64,000 nucleotides of DNA from Erinaceus europaeus (taxonomy: Eukaryota > Chordata > Mammalia > Eulipotyphla > Erinaceidae). The notes under the pieces are model-generated. The model worked only from the letters and a program-made list of their open reading frames with translations, was not told the DNA's origin and made no database searches. The stretch lies in contig NC_080175.1 of the NCBI RefSeq assembly GCF_950295315.1, positions 63,322,853 through 63,386,852 on the forward strand. The letters run 5' to 3'. The position numbers and the translations under genes were made by a program. Of this stretch, positions 34,710 through 45,301 are shown in pieces. The number at the start of each line of letters is the position of its first letter. The first letter of the stretch is position 1.

Positions 34710-37687
34710 CTAGTGTTTGCCCTTCTTCTGTAGCCAGTCAACAGCATCAGGTTGAGCCTGATGTAAAGTTTCGAGACCTCCTTTGAATCTGGAGAGGTGA
34801 CAGTCGTTGACTATGTGGGTCATAGTCTGTCTGTAGACGTAGGGGCAGTTTGGGTCGTCTCTGGCTCCCCAGCAATGGAACATAGCAGTGCACCAGCCAT
34901 GGCCTGTTCAATAGCGATTGAGGAGGGCCAATCATAACGTGCTAGGTCAAAGCCAGGTTGACGCTTGCAGGGGTCTGTGATGAGGTGTTTGTTCTTTACC
35001 TCAGCTGACTGCCAACTCTGCCTCCAAGAGTCTGGAACAGAGAAGTTCAATGTAGGCGTAGGGGACCAGATTGGATGACGAGACGTCAAGTGTTGGACAG
35101 GGTGGGCGAAGATATCCACGTATATTGGCAGGTCCGGTCGAGCATAGATGTGGGAAATGAACTTAGATGATGCCGCATCCCGACGAATATCTGGCAGGGC
35201 GATGTTGCTAAGAACTGGCAGCCATGGAACCGGGGTGGAACGGATGGTTCCATAAATTATCCTCATGGAGGAATATAATTTGGAATCGACCAAGTGGACA
35301 CGGGGGCTATGGAACCATACTGGGGCACAGTATTCTGCAGTGGAATAGCATAATGCCAGAGATGATGATCGTAGTGTGGAAGCGCTCGCACCCCATGAGG
35401 AGCTGGCCAGTCTTGCAATGATGTTATTCCTCACGCCCACCTTTGCTGCAGTTTTTATGAGATGTTCGTGAAATGACAGGGTGCGATCAAGAGTAATGCC
35501 AAGATAGACTGGCTGGGCTTTATGCCAGATTCTCGTATCTCCAAGCTGCACATTAAGCTCACGCGAGGCCGAGGCATGGTGTAGATGGAAAACAGATGAT
35601 ACCGTTTTTGCAGTGCTAGGGATTAGTCTCCATTTTTTACAGTAATCAGATATCAGAGACATGTCTTTCGTGTTTCCTCGAGGATGTCAAACTTGGATGC
35701 CTGAGTTACACAGCAGATGTCATCGGCGTAGATGAACTTCCTTGAAGAAGTTTCTGGGAGGTCATTGATGTAAATATTAAATAGCGTAGGAGCCAGAACA
35801 GAGCCCAGGGGAAGGCCACTTGAGACAAGTCTCCATCTGCTAGACTTGTCATCCAGATGCACCTGGAATCTTCTGTTTTGGAGAAGAAACGATATAGTGT
35901 TGGCCACCCATGGATGCAGGCATCTTGAGATCTTGACTAGGAGACCATGGTGCCAGACCATGTCATAGGCTGCTGTGAGATCAACAAAGAAAGCACCCGT
36001 CTTTAAATTCTTCTGGAATCCTTTTTCAATGTAAGTTGAGAGGGCCAGGGCTTGTTCACAGGTAGATCTTCCTGGGCAGAAACCAGCTTGGGCGGGTGAT
36101 AGGAATTTCTCTGTAAGAGGAGAAATACGTGACAGAAGCAGCCTCTCAAGGAGTTTGTAACACACGGAGAGGAGAGAAATTGGTCTATAGCTGGCGGCCA
36201 GTGTTGGGTCTTTCTTTGGTTTCAAAACTGCAATTATCTTTGCACGATGCCAAATTTTGGGCATAGATTCAGATTCCAAGATGTGGGACAGGAATGTAGT
36301 GAGCCACTTCTTTGCCGAGGGGCCCAAGTTAAGAATGAGTTCTGGGGTGATGTTATCATAGCCAGCAGCCATTCCCGGTTTAACCCTCTTCAAAGTGTCT
36401 TCCAGTTCAGACAGTGTAAAGGGAGAGTTTTGGAGATGGACAAGATAAATGGAAGTGGGATGACCACTCATGGGAAATTTCTCTTTTCCAGACTGGGTCA
36501 ATCTTAGCACGTCCAACTTGAGTTAAGTGACTGGCCACTGAGTTTGGAGATACGGGAGGATGGGAGATGGGAGGGGGTTGGCTACTGGCACCCAGACTAT
36601 GAAGAAGCTTCCAGGCCTTCCTACTTGAGTGAGTGAAGTTCAGACTTTCTGTGAGTTGTTGCCAGCAGGCTTGGCATGCTGCATCCAGGGAGGCAATGAT
36701 ATGGTCAGCCACATCTGGGTCACCTGACTCATCATACTACTTTAGTAGTTGCTCGCGTTCAGCATCAAGACAAGGTGTATAGTCAGCACATCTCCCATGA
36801 AGAATAGCTTGGGAAGCTGCTTTGAAGATGGCTTGGTGGAAGTGCCTTTAGGAATCTTCAGAGGGGATAGAGTTAATTGGGATTGCAGGAATAGATTTGT
36901 TGGTAAAATCACTGAACAGATGCCAGTTTGCTTTCGGAAAGTTCCATCTTAGTTTCTCCGAGTACAGAATCAGTGGGAGCTGGAGACCAATGTGCATGAT
37001 AGCTGGGCGGTGATGACTGTGCGGGAAGATCTTGAGAACTTGTCTCATAGCGGGAAAGGCTTGACCGTTGACTATGCTAATCCAGCACAGGTCGGGTGAC
37101 AAGTCTTTATTTCATCTAGCACTGTGAAGAGAGCCTTGCTGTTTGGGATCATATAATAGGGAGAGGTCATTCGCTGAAGCCCAGTCAGCTAAGATATAGC
37201 CGTCAGCACGAGTGGAGGAATATCCCCAGTCTTGGTGATGACTATTAAAGTCTCCAACGTAAACAGCTGGGTGATTTGGGCTAGGCAGGACCTCATTATC
37301 CCATGAGACACTGGGAGGCTTATATACGTTGACAAGCTGAATAGTTCCAATAGTAATGGAATCGTAGAAGGTCAAAGAGGCCGTATGGTAAATGTCCGCA
37401 AGATACGATTTAGCGTAGATGGCTCGGCCGTGGTGTTTAGGATGGAGATTATAGCATATTAAATCGAATCCACTGATGGTGAATCGAGCAGTTTCATCGA
37501 CTGCTATATGTGTTTCTTGTAGGCAAATAACATCTGCCTGATGCTGTATCGCCAATTGACCAATAAGAACGCATTTGGCAAAGGACAGCCCCTCAACATT
37601 AAGTTGGAGAACTTGAAGAGCAGGACCAACAGCTTGAAAGCTGTCAGGATCTGCTTGTTGCTGGCTTTGAAAGTGACTGGGATCCAT
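34710..37687 (-). pseudogene. Vingi-like endonuclease/reverse transcriptase ORF, broken
   Basis: N-terminal part (37687-37115): endonuclease with LQETH and YVGDFNSHHQDWG, continued by SPDLCWIS after a stop. Middle (36516-35656): reverse transcriptase with YRPISLLSVCYKLLERLL, QAGFCPGRST, FVDLTAAYDMVWHHGLL, GLPLGSVLAPTLFNIYIND and catalytic FIYADD. Next (35662-34823): thumb and the CYSTAEYCAPVW block. The end has LNRY, C...QTMTHIVNDC (zinc-knuckle-like) and the terminal stop at 34710-34712. Lesions: in-frame stops at 37112-37114, 36848-36850, 36737-36739 and 34908-34910, and frameshifts near 36410-36520, 35655-35665 and 34925. Not functional, though the catalytic motifs survive. Confidence 0.88.
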
Positions 37688-37779
37688 GTGGATTCAGTCG
37701 GCTAGGAAGGATCGTCAGTTTCCCCAATGAATGGGTACTCACGGGATGCACCACGGGAAGGTCGATCCAATGTATCACT

Positions 37780-38084
37780 ATCAATATCTTACTAGAGGAT
37801 GCTTTCACAGATGTGAATAGAAGCAAGAATAAATTGTAAATAGATTGTGAAGGCCCTGAAAACACTTAATTTCAAAGATAAGTGTTTATTAAAATGGAAG
37901 AATAAAAATTTTAGTATGGAAAACTAGAAAATATGTTTTCAGAATTCCAACAACATCTTGAATTTCTCTGGGATTATGTTGTTATATAATTGCTAGTAAA
38001 ATCTGTTCTATATATGCTTATTGAAGCTTTCTTCACTTTAATATACAAAGGCACAATATTCTCTTTTTTATTTATATCTCTTTT
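37780..38084. other. Unique AT-rich DNA
   Basis: Target DNA on the 5' side of the Vingi insertion. Nothing recognised. Confidence 0.5.
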
Positions 38085-38271
38085 TTAATTTATAAAATGG
38101 AAATACTTAAAAGACTGTAGGATAAGAGGGGTACATTTCCATGCAATGCCCACTACCAGAGCTCCATATCCCATCCCCTCCCTTGGTAGTTTCCCTATTC
38201 TTCTTCTTCTTCTTCTTCTTCTTCTTCTTCTTCTTCTTCTTCTTCTTCTACTTCTACTTCTTCTTCTTCTT
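38085..38271 (-). mobile_element. Short L1 3' end (minus) ending in a (TTC)n tract
   Basis: TTTATAAAATGGAAATAC, GGATAAGAGGGGTACATTTCC and CCCATCCCCTCCCTTGG are the last 115 bp of an L1 3' UTR, inverted. It passes into (TTC)n at 38198-38271, where normal copies read CTATTCTTTAACCCTC. The repeat probably grew from that CTATTCTT. Confidence 0.75.
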
Positions 38272-39351
38272 TTTTAATAGATGCAGCTAAAGTCACTCCT
38301 AAGGCAAAAAAGGAAAAAAAGTTGACTATAGGAAGAAAACATTATTTTACTATAAAAAAACATACTGGTTTGAAACAAGTATTTTGATGAGACACTTCAG
38401 AGCACAAGCCACATAATTCTGTTTTAAGAAATGTCTATTCATGGCTTCATGTACTAACTTATTTCTCTCAGTTAATTTGTCATTGTGATAAGACACACTG
38501 TAAGATTCAAACTAGTAACAATTAAATGGAAAAAAGGGAGTGATTGTGCAGTGTTTGAATGTGATGTACATGGAAGTTTAAATAGCAAATATTAAGAAGT
38601 TTTCAGTGCACATTTTCTTTTGTACATTGTGCTTATGGCACAGTTTTTTCTACAAAACAAAAAAATGTTTTTTATACAAAAATGTTTTTTCTACAAACAA
38701 AAATGTGTTTCTACACACATTTTTGCTCTTGTGATTTATAAATGACTCTTAGGTATGGTCTTGTTATTTCATCTTCTTTTAAAACTTGAATATGCTGATT
38801 TTCTCACATTGTTTCAAAGCAAGTATGTTTAAAATAAAATAGACATACACTGTTCTAGATCATATCACAAATGGGGTCAGTTTAACCTAACATAGCTTTT
38901 TAAATATAAAAAAAATAAGGAAAATGTTGCCACCTGAGAGATAAAGAGCAATTCCAAATGATCTCACACTTCTTTGCCAGTGCCTTGTTATCTTTCACAT
39001 TGCTTTGTTAAGGAACTTTACTTTAAAATTGTGCCTATTCAAGAACCATCATTATTGTCTTCCTTTGCATTCTGTTCATGTGCTTACGGTACTTACTGAA
39101 ATATTGCAATGCAGCAAAAATTGTTTGCCTTCCTGTCATCTATGAGGAAATACTGACTAGAACACATGACTTCCTGGTAAATACTGACTAGAACACATGA
39201 CTTCCAGCTTAGCGTAGTTTCTTTGGGAGAAATCAAAACATTTATTTTCCAGAATAACTTACAATGGAAAGTGTTTTCTGCACAGTATGCCTTTCATCAT
39301 TTTCATTGTTTTCACTTTTCTTTTTTATCATTATCATTTTATGTATCATAA
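38272..39351. other. Unique AT-rich DNA with a 31-bp tandem duplication
   Basis: No gene recognised. AAATACTGACTAGAACACAT is repeated at 39148 and 39179 as part of a 31-bp head-to-tail duplication. Confidence 0.55.
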
Positions 39352-39880
39352 TTTTCTTAAATTTTTATTTATAAAATGGAAACACTGCCAAGACCATAGG
39401 ATCAAGAGGGGTACAATTCCACACAATTTCCAACTCCATAACTCCATATCCCATCCCCTCCCCTGATAGCTTTTCTATTCTTTAACCCTCTGGGAGTATG
39501 GACCCGGGGCATTATGGGGTGCAGAAGGTAGAAGGTCTGGCTTCTGTAAGTGCTTCCACACTGAACATGGGTGTTGACAGGATAATCCATAGTCTCAGTC
39601 TGTCTTTCTTTCCCTAGTGGGGCAGAGCTCTGGGGAAGCAGCACTCCAGGACATACTGGTGGGGTCATCTGCCCAGGGATGTCAGGCTAGCATCGTGGTA
39701 CCATCTGAAATCTGGTGGCTGAAAAAAGAGTTAACATTTAGAGTCAAACAAATTGTTGGATAATCATGAACCTAAAGCTAAGAATATTGCTGATGAAGAT
39801 TTGGGGGTCTTCGTTTTGGAAATAGCTAGTATGTCTATTTTTAGGTATATTCCAAAGGGATATATTCATGATTTTCCACT
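39352..39880 (-). mobile_element. L1 3' UTR, minus strand
   Basis: Inverted distal module from ATTTATAAAATGGAAACACTG through AGTATGGACCCGGGG, GAACATGGGTGTTGACAGG, TCTTTCCCTAGTGGGGC and GTTAACATTTAGAGTC to TATATTCCAAAGGGAT. 5'-truncated; no ORF2. Confidence 0.85.
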
Positions 39881-40599
39881 TTTCAATCAAATTTATCTAT
39901 CCTATTGGGTATGGAATCTTTTTGTATTATTAAATAAGATGCTCTTCAACCTACTACATAAGGTTAGACACAGACCAGAAAATAACAGTCAATTATTTCC
40001 ATTCTGGAACTTCTGTCATTTATTCTTCTTTCATTTATCATGTCTCCCTGAAATATCATTTTATCCATCTGACTTCCTCACAATGTTGGACTTAAAGACA
40101 GCATTTCCTGTGGTCACTACTATCTTATTCTAAATGTTGATATATCATGTGATTAAACATTCAGCCATTGACTGGAGCCCATAAGCATTTTCAATTTAAA
40201 TGACCAAGATATGAATCAGTATTAGCTAAAATGGAATTTTCCTTTATATTTTTTATAGGTCATTATCTGTTGGATGAATTTGTTTTTACTTCAAAAATAT
40301 TTAAGTAAAGCTGTGAAATCTATTTGGGGATGAAGTACTTGAAGAATGATGCACTAATTTATTAAATAAACTGTCCATTTAAAAAGGTTAAATATATCCA
40401 TAATTAACAGGGAATATATAGTTTCTGAAACTTGAGCAACATTTTTAATAAAATTCAGTAAGTTCATGTGATATTTCACGTTTTCAATGAATATATAAGA
40501 GAACAAAACAATTCATAGACTCCTCAAAACTGAATATGTAAGTCTACTTGCACATTAATTAATTTTCTTCAAAAGAGTCAACATGAACCCATTGTTATC
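39881..40599. other. Unique AT-rich DNA
   Basis: No gene or transposon recognised. Confidence 0.5.
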
Positions 40600-40828
40600 T
40601 TTTTTATCTTTTTTGCTGTCAAGGTTTCACCATTCTAAGCTGTATTATTCTGGACTAACGTTTTAATGCAGACAGCATGAAATAGACACGGAAGGTATAG
40701 AGGAATAGAGAAAGAGAAACACAGAACCCTGTCACTGTTCCTTAAGCTTTCACCCTGTAGGTGGGGCTTGGACCTGAGTCCTTGCACACTATAATACGCA
40801 TGCTCAACAGACTGTGACAGTCACAACA
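40600..40828 (-). mobile_element. Diverged SINE group B, minus strand
   Basis: GAGAAACACAGAACCCTGTC, AAGCTTTCACCCTGTAGG, GACCTGAGTCCTTGCACAC and ATGCTCAACAGACTG on the plus strand fit an inverted group B copy. The tail part is decayed. Confidence 0.7.
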
Positions 40829-40929
40829 CTTTCATTTTAGTTTGTTTGTTTTTTGTTGTTTCCAGTTGTTGGAGCCAACTACATATGTGATTTCCTTTCT
40901 GGAAACCAAATTTTTCAGATAGAGAGGCA

Positions 40930-41105
40930 GACAGGGCCAGAATACACGAGGACCAGGTTCCAGCCACTCCTACCCCCATCTGCAGGGGGAAAACTTCGTG
41001 AGTGGTGAAGCAAAGCTGCAGGTATTTCTCTGTCTCTCTTCCTCTCTATCACCCCCTTCTATTTTGACTTCTGGCTGTCTCTATGCAATAAATAAATAAA
41101 GATAA
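40930..41105 (+). mobile_element. SINE group B, plus strand, head truncated
   Basis: GGTTCCAGCCACTCC (box B region), CATCTGCAGGGGGAAAAC, GAGTGGTGAAGCAAAGC, GGCTGTCTCTATGC and AATAAATAAATAAAGATAAT. The box A part is shortened. Confidence 0.82.
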
Positions 41106-41161
41106 TTAAAGATAATAAGGAGACACATTGGAAAACCAAAGCTTCCTGTGGTTCTATAAAA

Positions 41162-41639
41162 CACTTTTGTTGTTTTCGACGGGTTAGGTTGTTTTCGCCG
41201 GGCTGGCTTCACGGGCGGGTAACAGATGACCAGGGACTCATGGTTGAGCTGTAGGCAGTGTCTCTTTATTCAAGCAGGACGCAGCACAATCTAAGACGAG
41301 CTAAGTTAAACTCAAAGTACAGTACTGTAAAACTCACAATGCTGTCTTTATATATACTTGCCAAGTAAGGTGGAAACAGGATGTGACATAGAGAGGGTGG
41401 AGAGAAAAGTGACTGGTGAAAATCAGCGTGTGACAAAGAAGGGATCAGGGTGTGACAAGGAGGGGGCAGATTAGGCGAGAATCCTATCACTGAACCACAA
41501 ATGCCCTGGAGGGAGGGTGGAACTTGTTAACAGTGGTTATGTAAATAGAATGAAGTGGTTATGTAAATAGAATAGTGTTAAGCAGGGGGGATTTAAACCA
41601 AATGAAACAGAAGGGGTCTCATGCATACCAACACACTTT
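41162..41639 (-). mobile_element. Solo LTR, minus strand, betaretrovirus-like family, 6-bp TSD
   Basis: Body 41168-41633 has inverted termini TGTT...AACA and is flanked by CACTTT at 41162-41167 and 41634-41639. On the minus strand: U3 with a 22-bp direct repeat (41532-41575), TATA-like GTATATATAAAG (about 41346-41357), poly(A) signal AATAAA (41265-41270), and the U5 block GTTACCCGCCCGTGAAGC shared with the LTRs at 32163 and 44554. A 6-bp TSD fits betaretrovirus-type integration. No internal sequence remains, consistent with LTR-LTR recombination. Confidence 0.88.
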
Positions 41640-41760
41640 TGTGGTGTTGTGGTCTCTAAATTGTGCCACATACATGCCTACCTTAACCCTAACGGTAACC
41701 CTAAAGGTGACTGATTTCTCCGATCCCACCAAGTTTTATAGTACTTAAAAATGTCTATGA

Positions 41761-42022
41761 GAGAGTCGGGCGGTAACACAGCAGGTTAAGCATATATGGA
41801 GCAAAGCACAAGGACCAGCTAAGGATCCATTCTAGAGCCCCTGGCTTCCCACCTGCAGGGGAGTCCCTTCACAAGCAGTGAAGAAGGTTTGCAGGTGTCC
41901 ATCTTTCTCTCCCCCTATCTTCCCCTCCTCTCCATTCTCTCCAACAATGATGGCATCAATAACAACAACAATAACTACAACAATAAAACAACAAGGGCAA
42001 CAAAAGGGAATAAATAATAAAT
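41761..42022 (+). mobile_element. SINE group A, plus strand
   Basis: GAGTCGGGCGGTAACACAGC head, decayed box B, CCCACCTGCAGGGGAG, and CAACAAGGGCAACAAAAGGG tail. Well preserved. Confidence 0.9.
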
Positions 42023-42261
42023 ATTTAAAAAATGACTACGATACTTATGGTTGAATTCAGGGGTGAAACTGAGAAGATACAAAGTCAATTACCAGTGTAA
42101 TTTATTCTATCAAACTAAATTTCCCATGGGTTAGAATATAAACTAGATGGCTGGCATAATCTTGCTAAATATTAATTTTGGTTGTATATGGTAAAGTAGC
42201 CACATCACACAGGTACATTTTGATGCTTGCTTACCGTCAAATGTTAAAATAAACTAAAAAC

Positions 42262-42440
42262 TTTATTATTTTAAAAATATTTTTATGACTTTAAAATTTA
42301 TTTTAATGAGAGAGAAAAACACAGTGAAAGATCAGAGCACTGCTCACGTCTGGCTTATGATGGTTCTGAGGATTAAACCTGGAATCTCAGAGTCTCAGGC
42401 ATGAAAGTCTTTTGCAGAACCATTGTGCTGCTTCCCTCAC
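42262..42440 (-). mobile_element. SINE group C, longer form, minus strand
   Basis: ATTTTAATGAGAGAGAAAAAC then CAGAGCACTGCTCACGTCTG, GGATTAAACCTGG and TTTGCAGAACCATTG on the plus strand. A GA-rich block lies between tail and body, which the copies at 1024 and 29577 lack. Confidence 0.85.
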
Positions 42441-42477
42441 CCATCAACTATTCAGTATGCTTAGCATATAAAAAGTT

Positions 42478-42565
42478 TCCGATGACCTCAACAGTTCCAT
42501 CCCAGGTCTTCATGTGTAGAAGTGTGTGTGATCTAACAAGTGAGCTATCTTCCAGCTCTAGACAA
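42478..42565 (-). mobile_element. Possible old tRNA-derived SINE, minus strand
   Basis: Minus strand GATAGCTCACTTGTTAG looks like box A, and GACCTGGGATGGAAC is a weak box B. Confidence 0.4.
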
Positions 42566-43066
42566 AAGTAGTCAGAATTTTACTATCAGTTATAATTAAT
42601 ATAATCTTATCTTCTTATTTAGTTTGAGAGAATGACAAAATGGATGACTTTCCTGTCTCCTAGAAAAGGCTAAACATGAAATAGTAAATGTTGATTTTTA
42701 TCTGAAAACTAATTAAAATACATCTCATCGAATAATATTTACTTTGTTTATTTATACTCTGAGCTGGTAATTACCCTTTAATCAAGTTGACAATACCAGA
42801 TGCTATAATGAAGATTAAAGTGATATATTTTTAATTTTAATGTTACTCTTAATTTTGTTATCATAGTACCATTATATTTAAAAGTGATGGATTTGTTTTA
42901 ATTTAGGAATTTCCCAAATATTGTACAGATAAATGCAATGATTTATAAACATTTTGATAACTATACATGGTTTTACATCATATGTAAAGTTTACTATATG
43001 TCGATGTCTGGCAACAAAATTATAGCCATATCACTACATATTTCATATTTCTTCTCATATATTATT
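42566..43066. other. Unique AT-rich DNA
   Basis: No gene recognised. Confidence 0.5.
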
Positions 43067-43411
43067 TATTTACTTATTTATTTTGCCTCCAGGTTTATTG
43101 CTGTGGCTTGTTGCCTGAACTAGGAATCCATTGCTCCTGGAGGCTATTTTTTCCCTTTTGCTGCCCTTGCTGTTTATCATTGCTGTTGTCATTATTGTTG
43201 TTGTCATTGTTGTTGACAGGACAGAGAGAAATGGAGAGAGGACAGGAAGACAGAGTGGGAGAGAAAGATAGACACTTGCAGACCTGCTTCACTGCTTGTG
43301 AAGTGGACCCCCTGCAGATGGGGAGCCCGGGGCTTGAACCGGGATCCTTATGCCTGTCAGTGAGCTTTGTGCCATGTGTGCTTAACCCACTGCACTACCG
43401 ACTGCCCCCCA
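43067..43411 (-). mobile_element. SINE group A, long variant, minus strand
   Basis: On the plus strand: tail, GCCTCCAGGTTTATTGC...CTCCTGGAGGCTATTTTTTC (extra 3' block), then CCCTTTTGCTGCCCTTGC, GTCATTGTTGTTGACAGGAC, CACTTGCAGACCTGCTTC, GGGGCTTGAACCGGGATCC (box B) and AACCCACTGCACTACCG (box A). Same long architecture as 3783-4121. Confidence 0.9.
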
Positions 43412-44079
43412 TTTATTTTTCATTGAAGAATTTATCTATTTTGTCCACAACTGCAAATGAAACAACGTTATTATTCACCACAGTCGGGACGCTCTTTTAG
43501 GGATTTATTTAGTAATTGTTAAACATCCCAAGTAAATGAACTAATATAGAGTGACAGAATTAAAATAGGATGAAATGATAGACAAGCAGGACAATTTAGT
43601 AAGGCAAATACATTTCTTACTGTAATTTTGATATAGACAAACCTTGGAGTTGCAGAGTTGTATTATAGGGAATTATATCTAGAACTAAGACACTATAAAA
43701 CTGACATCACTGGAACTGTATTAAAGGGAGAGATGAAGAATGCCACTCTACTCTCTTTTTTTTAATGAGTCAAATCCTCTGTTGGATCAAAACTTCCCAA
43801 AGTCAGTAAGACTGATACTATCCTGTCTGAAAAGTGCTCAATTACTTATTCATTCTTTTCATTTTACTGTTTAGGTACTTCAGCTAATGTTTACCTTAAC
43901 CATTATCTGATCCTTCACTATCTTATCTGCCCCCCTACTCTCCATGTAAAGTCCAAGGCTCCTGGTTTGACAGATATTTTCAGTGTCTAACTTGAGTCTG
44001 TATCTAAAAGATAGTGTCTAAAAGACTTAGTGATTGTGTTTTACTTGTTTGAAAGCACCTTGATTTAATATATATATAT
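43412..44079. other. Unique DNA
   Basis: No gene recognised. (TA)n at about 44070-44086. Confidence 0.5.
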
Positions 44080-44418
44080 ATATATTGAGGAGGTTATTGG
44101 TTTATAGTGTGCACGTGAGTGCAGTTTGATTATGCTCCTGACTCCCAAGTTCTCTTCCACTCCTACCCCTCTCCCTCCCCCAGAGTATTTTGCTTTGATA
44201 TAACTTTTCCAGTTTATTATTTTACATTCTGTTCTTCCTTCTTGTCTATATATATATATATGAAGTTCTGCTTATATGCAAGGTCATTTTGTAGCCTTTG
44301 GTTCATCCTTCTCCTTTGGTTCATCTTACTTAAAATGATATCTTCAAGTTCCATCAAAAATGATGCAAAGGGTATGAATTCATACTTTGAAAAAATTATC
44401 TATAAAATGGAAATATTT
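44080..44418 (-). mobile_element. Old L1 3' UTR, minus strand
   Basis: TTGAGGAGGTTATTGG, GAGTGCAGTTTGATTATGC and TTAAAATGATATCTTCAAG resemble the inverted 3' UTR of old mammalian L1 (L1M-type). Diverged; subfamily not assigned. Confidence 0.5.
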
Positions 44419-44553
44419 GCTGGGGGCCAGCCCCAGCAGGTTATTAGGGTACCCTGGAGGGGGAAGGGCATCTGCAAAGAATGAATGAGAAAGGAGTGAG
44501 TTGAAGTGAATCACACTCAAGCAGACATCTCTGTCATACTTAAGCAGAACTGT
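44419..44553. other. Unassigned segment beside the LTR element
   Basis: Starts TGCTGGGGGCCAGCCCC, which looks like an LTR terminus, and contains GAGAAAGGAGTGAG, echoing AATAAGGAGTGAGAG at 46590 on the other side of the element. It may be a further LTR piece; not resolved. Confidence 0.3.
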
Positions 44554-44940
44554 TGTTAAAATTTCGGAGGCTCCAGCTGGCCGGGTTGGCTTCACGGGCG
44601 GGTAACAGAGACACGGAGACAACGGCTGGGCAGGGAAGCTGTATTTATTTATTCAGGAACAACGATTCATAAACTAAACAAAACTAAACTAAAACAAACT
44701 AATCACCAAACAGAACTCTGCTGTCTCTTTGCAGCGGCGCAAGCACTCTCTCTCACTCTGTAACTCTGGAACCCTCTAACTCCTGAACTCTCGAACTCTG
44801 GAACTCTTCAACTCTCCAACTGTGGAACTCTCTAACTCAGGTGGGGTTCCTAGGGGCAGGGCCAAGCGGGCCCGCGAAACTAACTGGACTGATCCAATTC
44901 TCTTGGCGGGGGAGAACTACCCAATGTAAAGCATACAACA
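44554..44940 (-). mobile_element. 3' LTR of the non-autonomous element
   Basis: Shares the U5 block GTTACCCGCCCGTGAAGC, the AATAAATACAGCTTCCC poly(A) region and the CGGGCCCGCTTGGCC U3 start with the LTR at 32163. U3 holds an irregular minisatellite of ACTCTNGA-like units at 44752-44840, expanded compared with 32340-32370. Its outer end reads TTTTAACA. Confidence 0.82.
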
Positions 44941-45150
44941 ATTCCCCCTTTTCTTTTTAACTAAATGACTATAGTATCAAGGGTGTGGGGTGAACAGAAA
45001 CATATATCATACAGGCATTTTTAAAAAAGAAACTGGCACAAACATGGAGAAACATGTAAGCAAGTAACAAGAACCAGCACGTTGCCAAGGGAAAACCTGA
45101 GGGGGTCATTTCTGTCTCTGTGGGCAAAACTTTATCTGCTTAAAAAAAAC

Positions 45151-45220
45151 ATTTCTTGCCTCTGGGGGATGTACTTTCTTGCCTCTGGGGGGCGTACTTT
45201 CTTGCCTCGACGGGCATTTG
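45151..45220. repeat. Three 23-24 bp tandem units in the LTR element
   Basis: TTTCTTGCCTC followed by a G-rich run occurs three times in a row at 45151, 45175 and 45198. Confidence 0.8.
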
Positions 45221-45301
45221 CATGGGGGCGGGGAACGGCCTAGAGTCCCAAAGGCAGCTGGCTGCAATTTACTTACTATGAAACAAAACTTGTTATTAGC
45301 A

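Larger units (their letters stand above)
34535..37779 (-). mobile_element. Nearly full-length Vingi-like non-LTR retrotransposon
   Basis: TGTATCACT flanks the element at 34535-34543 and 37771-37779 (9-bp TSD). On the minus strand the order is short 5' UTR, an apurinic-type endonuclease, a reverse transcriptase, a C-terminal C/H-rich segment and a (GAA)n tail. There is no RNase H domain between the reverse transcriptase and the stop, which is how Vingi was separated from Ingi. The proteins resemble elements of arthropods and other invertebrates more than any mammalian L1, L2 or BovB. About 3.2 kb, close to complete. The Vingi assignment is from recall of family traits and needs a Repbase/Dfam match. 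Confidence 0.85.

Noticed and set aside
34489..34747. Open frames of nearly pure Phe or Arg on opposite strands
   Set aside because: Products of the (TTC/GAA)n tail of the Vingi-like element; no coding signal.
35224..36507. Plus-strand open frames within 35.2-36.5 kb
   Set aside because: Shadows opposite the reverse transcriptase frame of the minus-strand element.
34535..37779. Vingi-like block as invertebrate contamination of an assembly
   Set aside because: It has a TSD made from the local sequence and lies in normal SINE/L1-bearing DNA, so it is integrated. Contamination would not duplicate the host target.
41684..41706. Telomere-like CCCTAA pair (TTAACCCTAACGGTAACCC)
   Set aside because: Only two degenerate units; chance is likely and no interstitial array follows.
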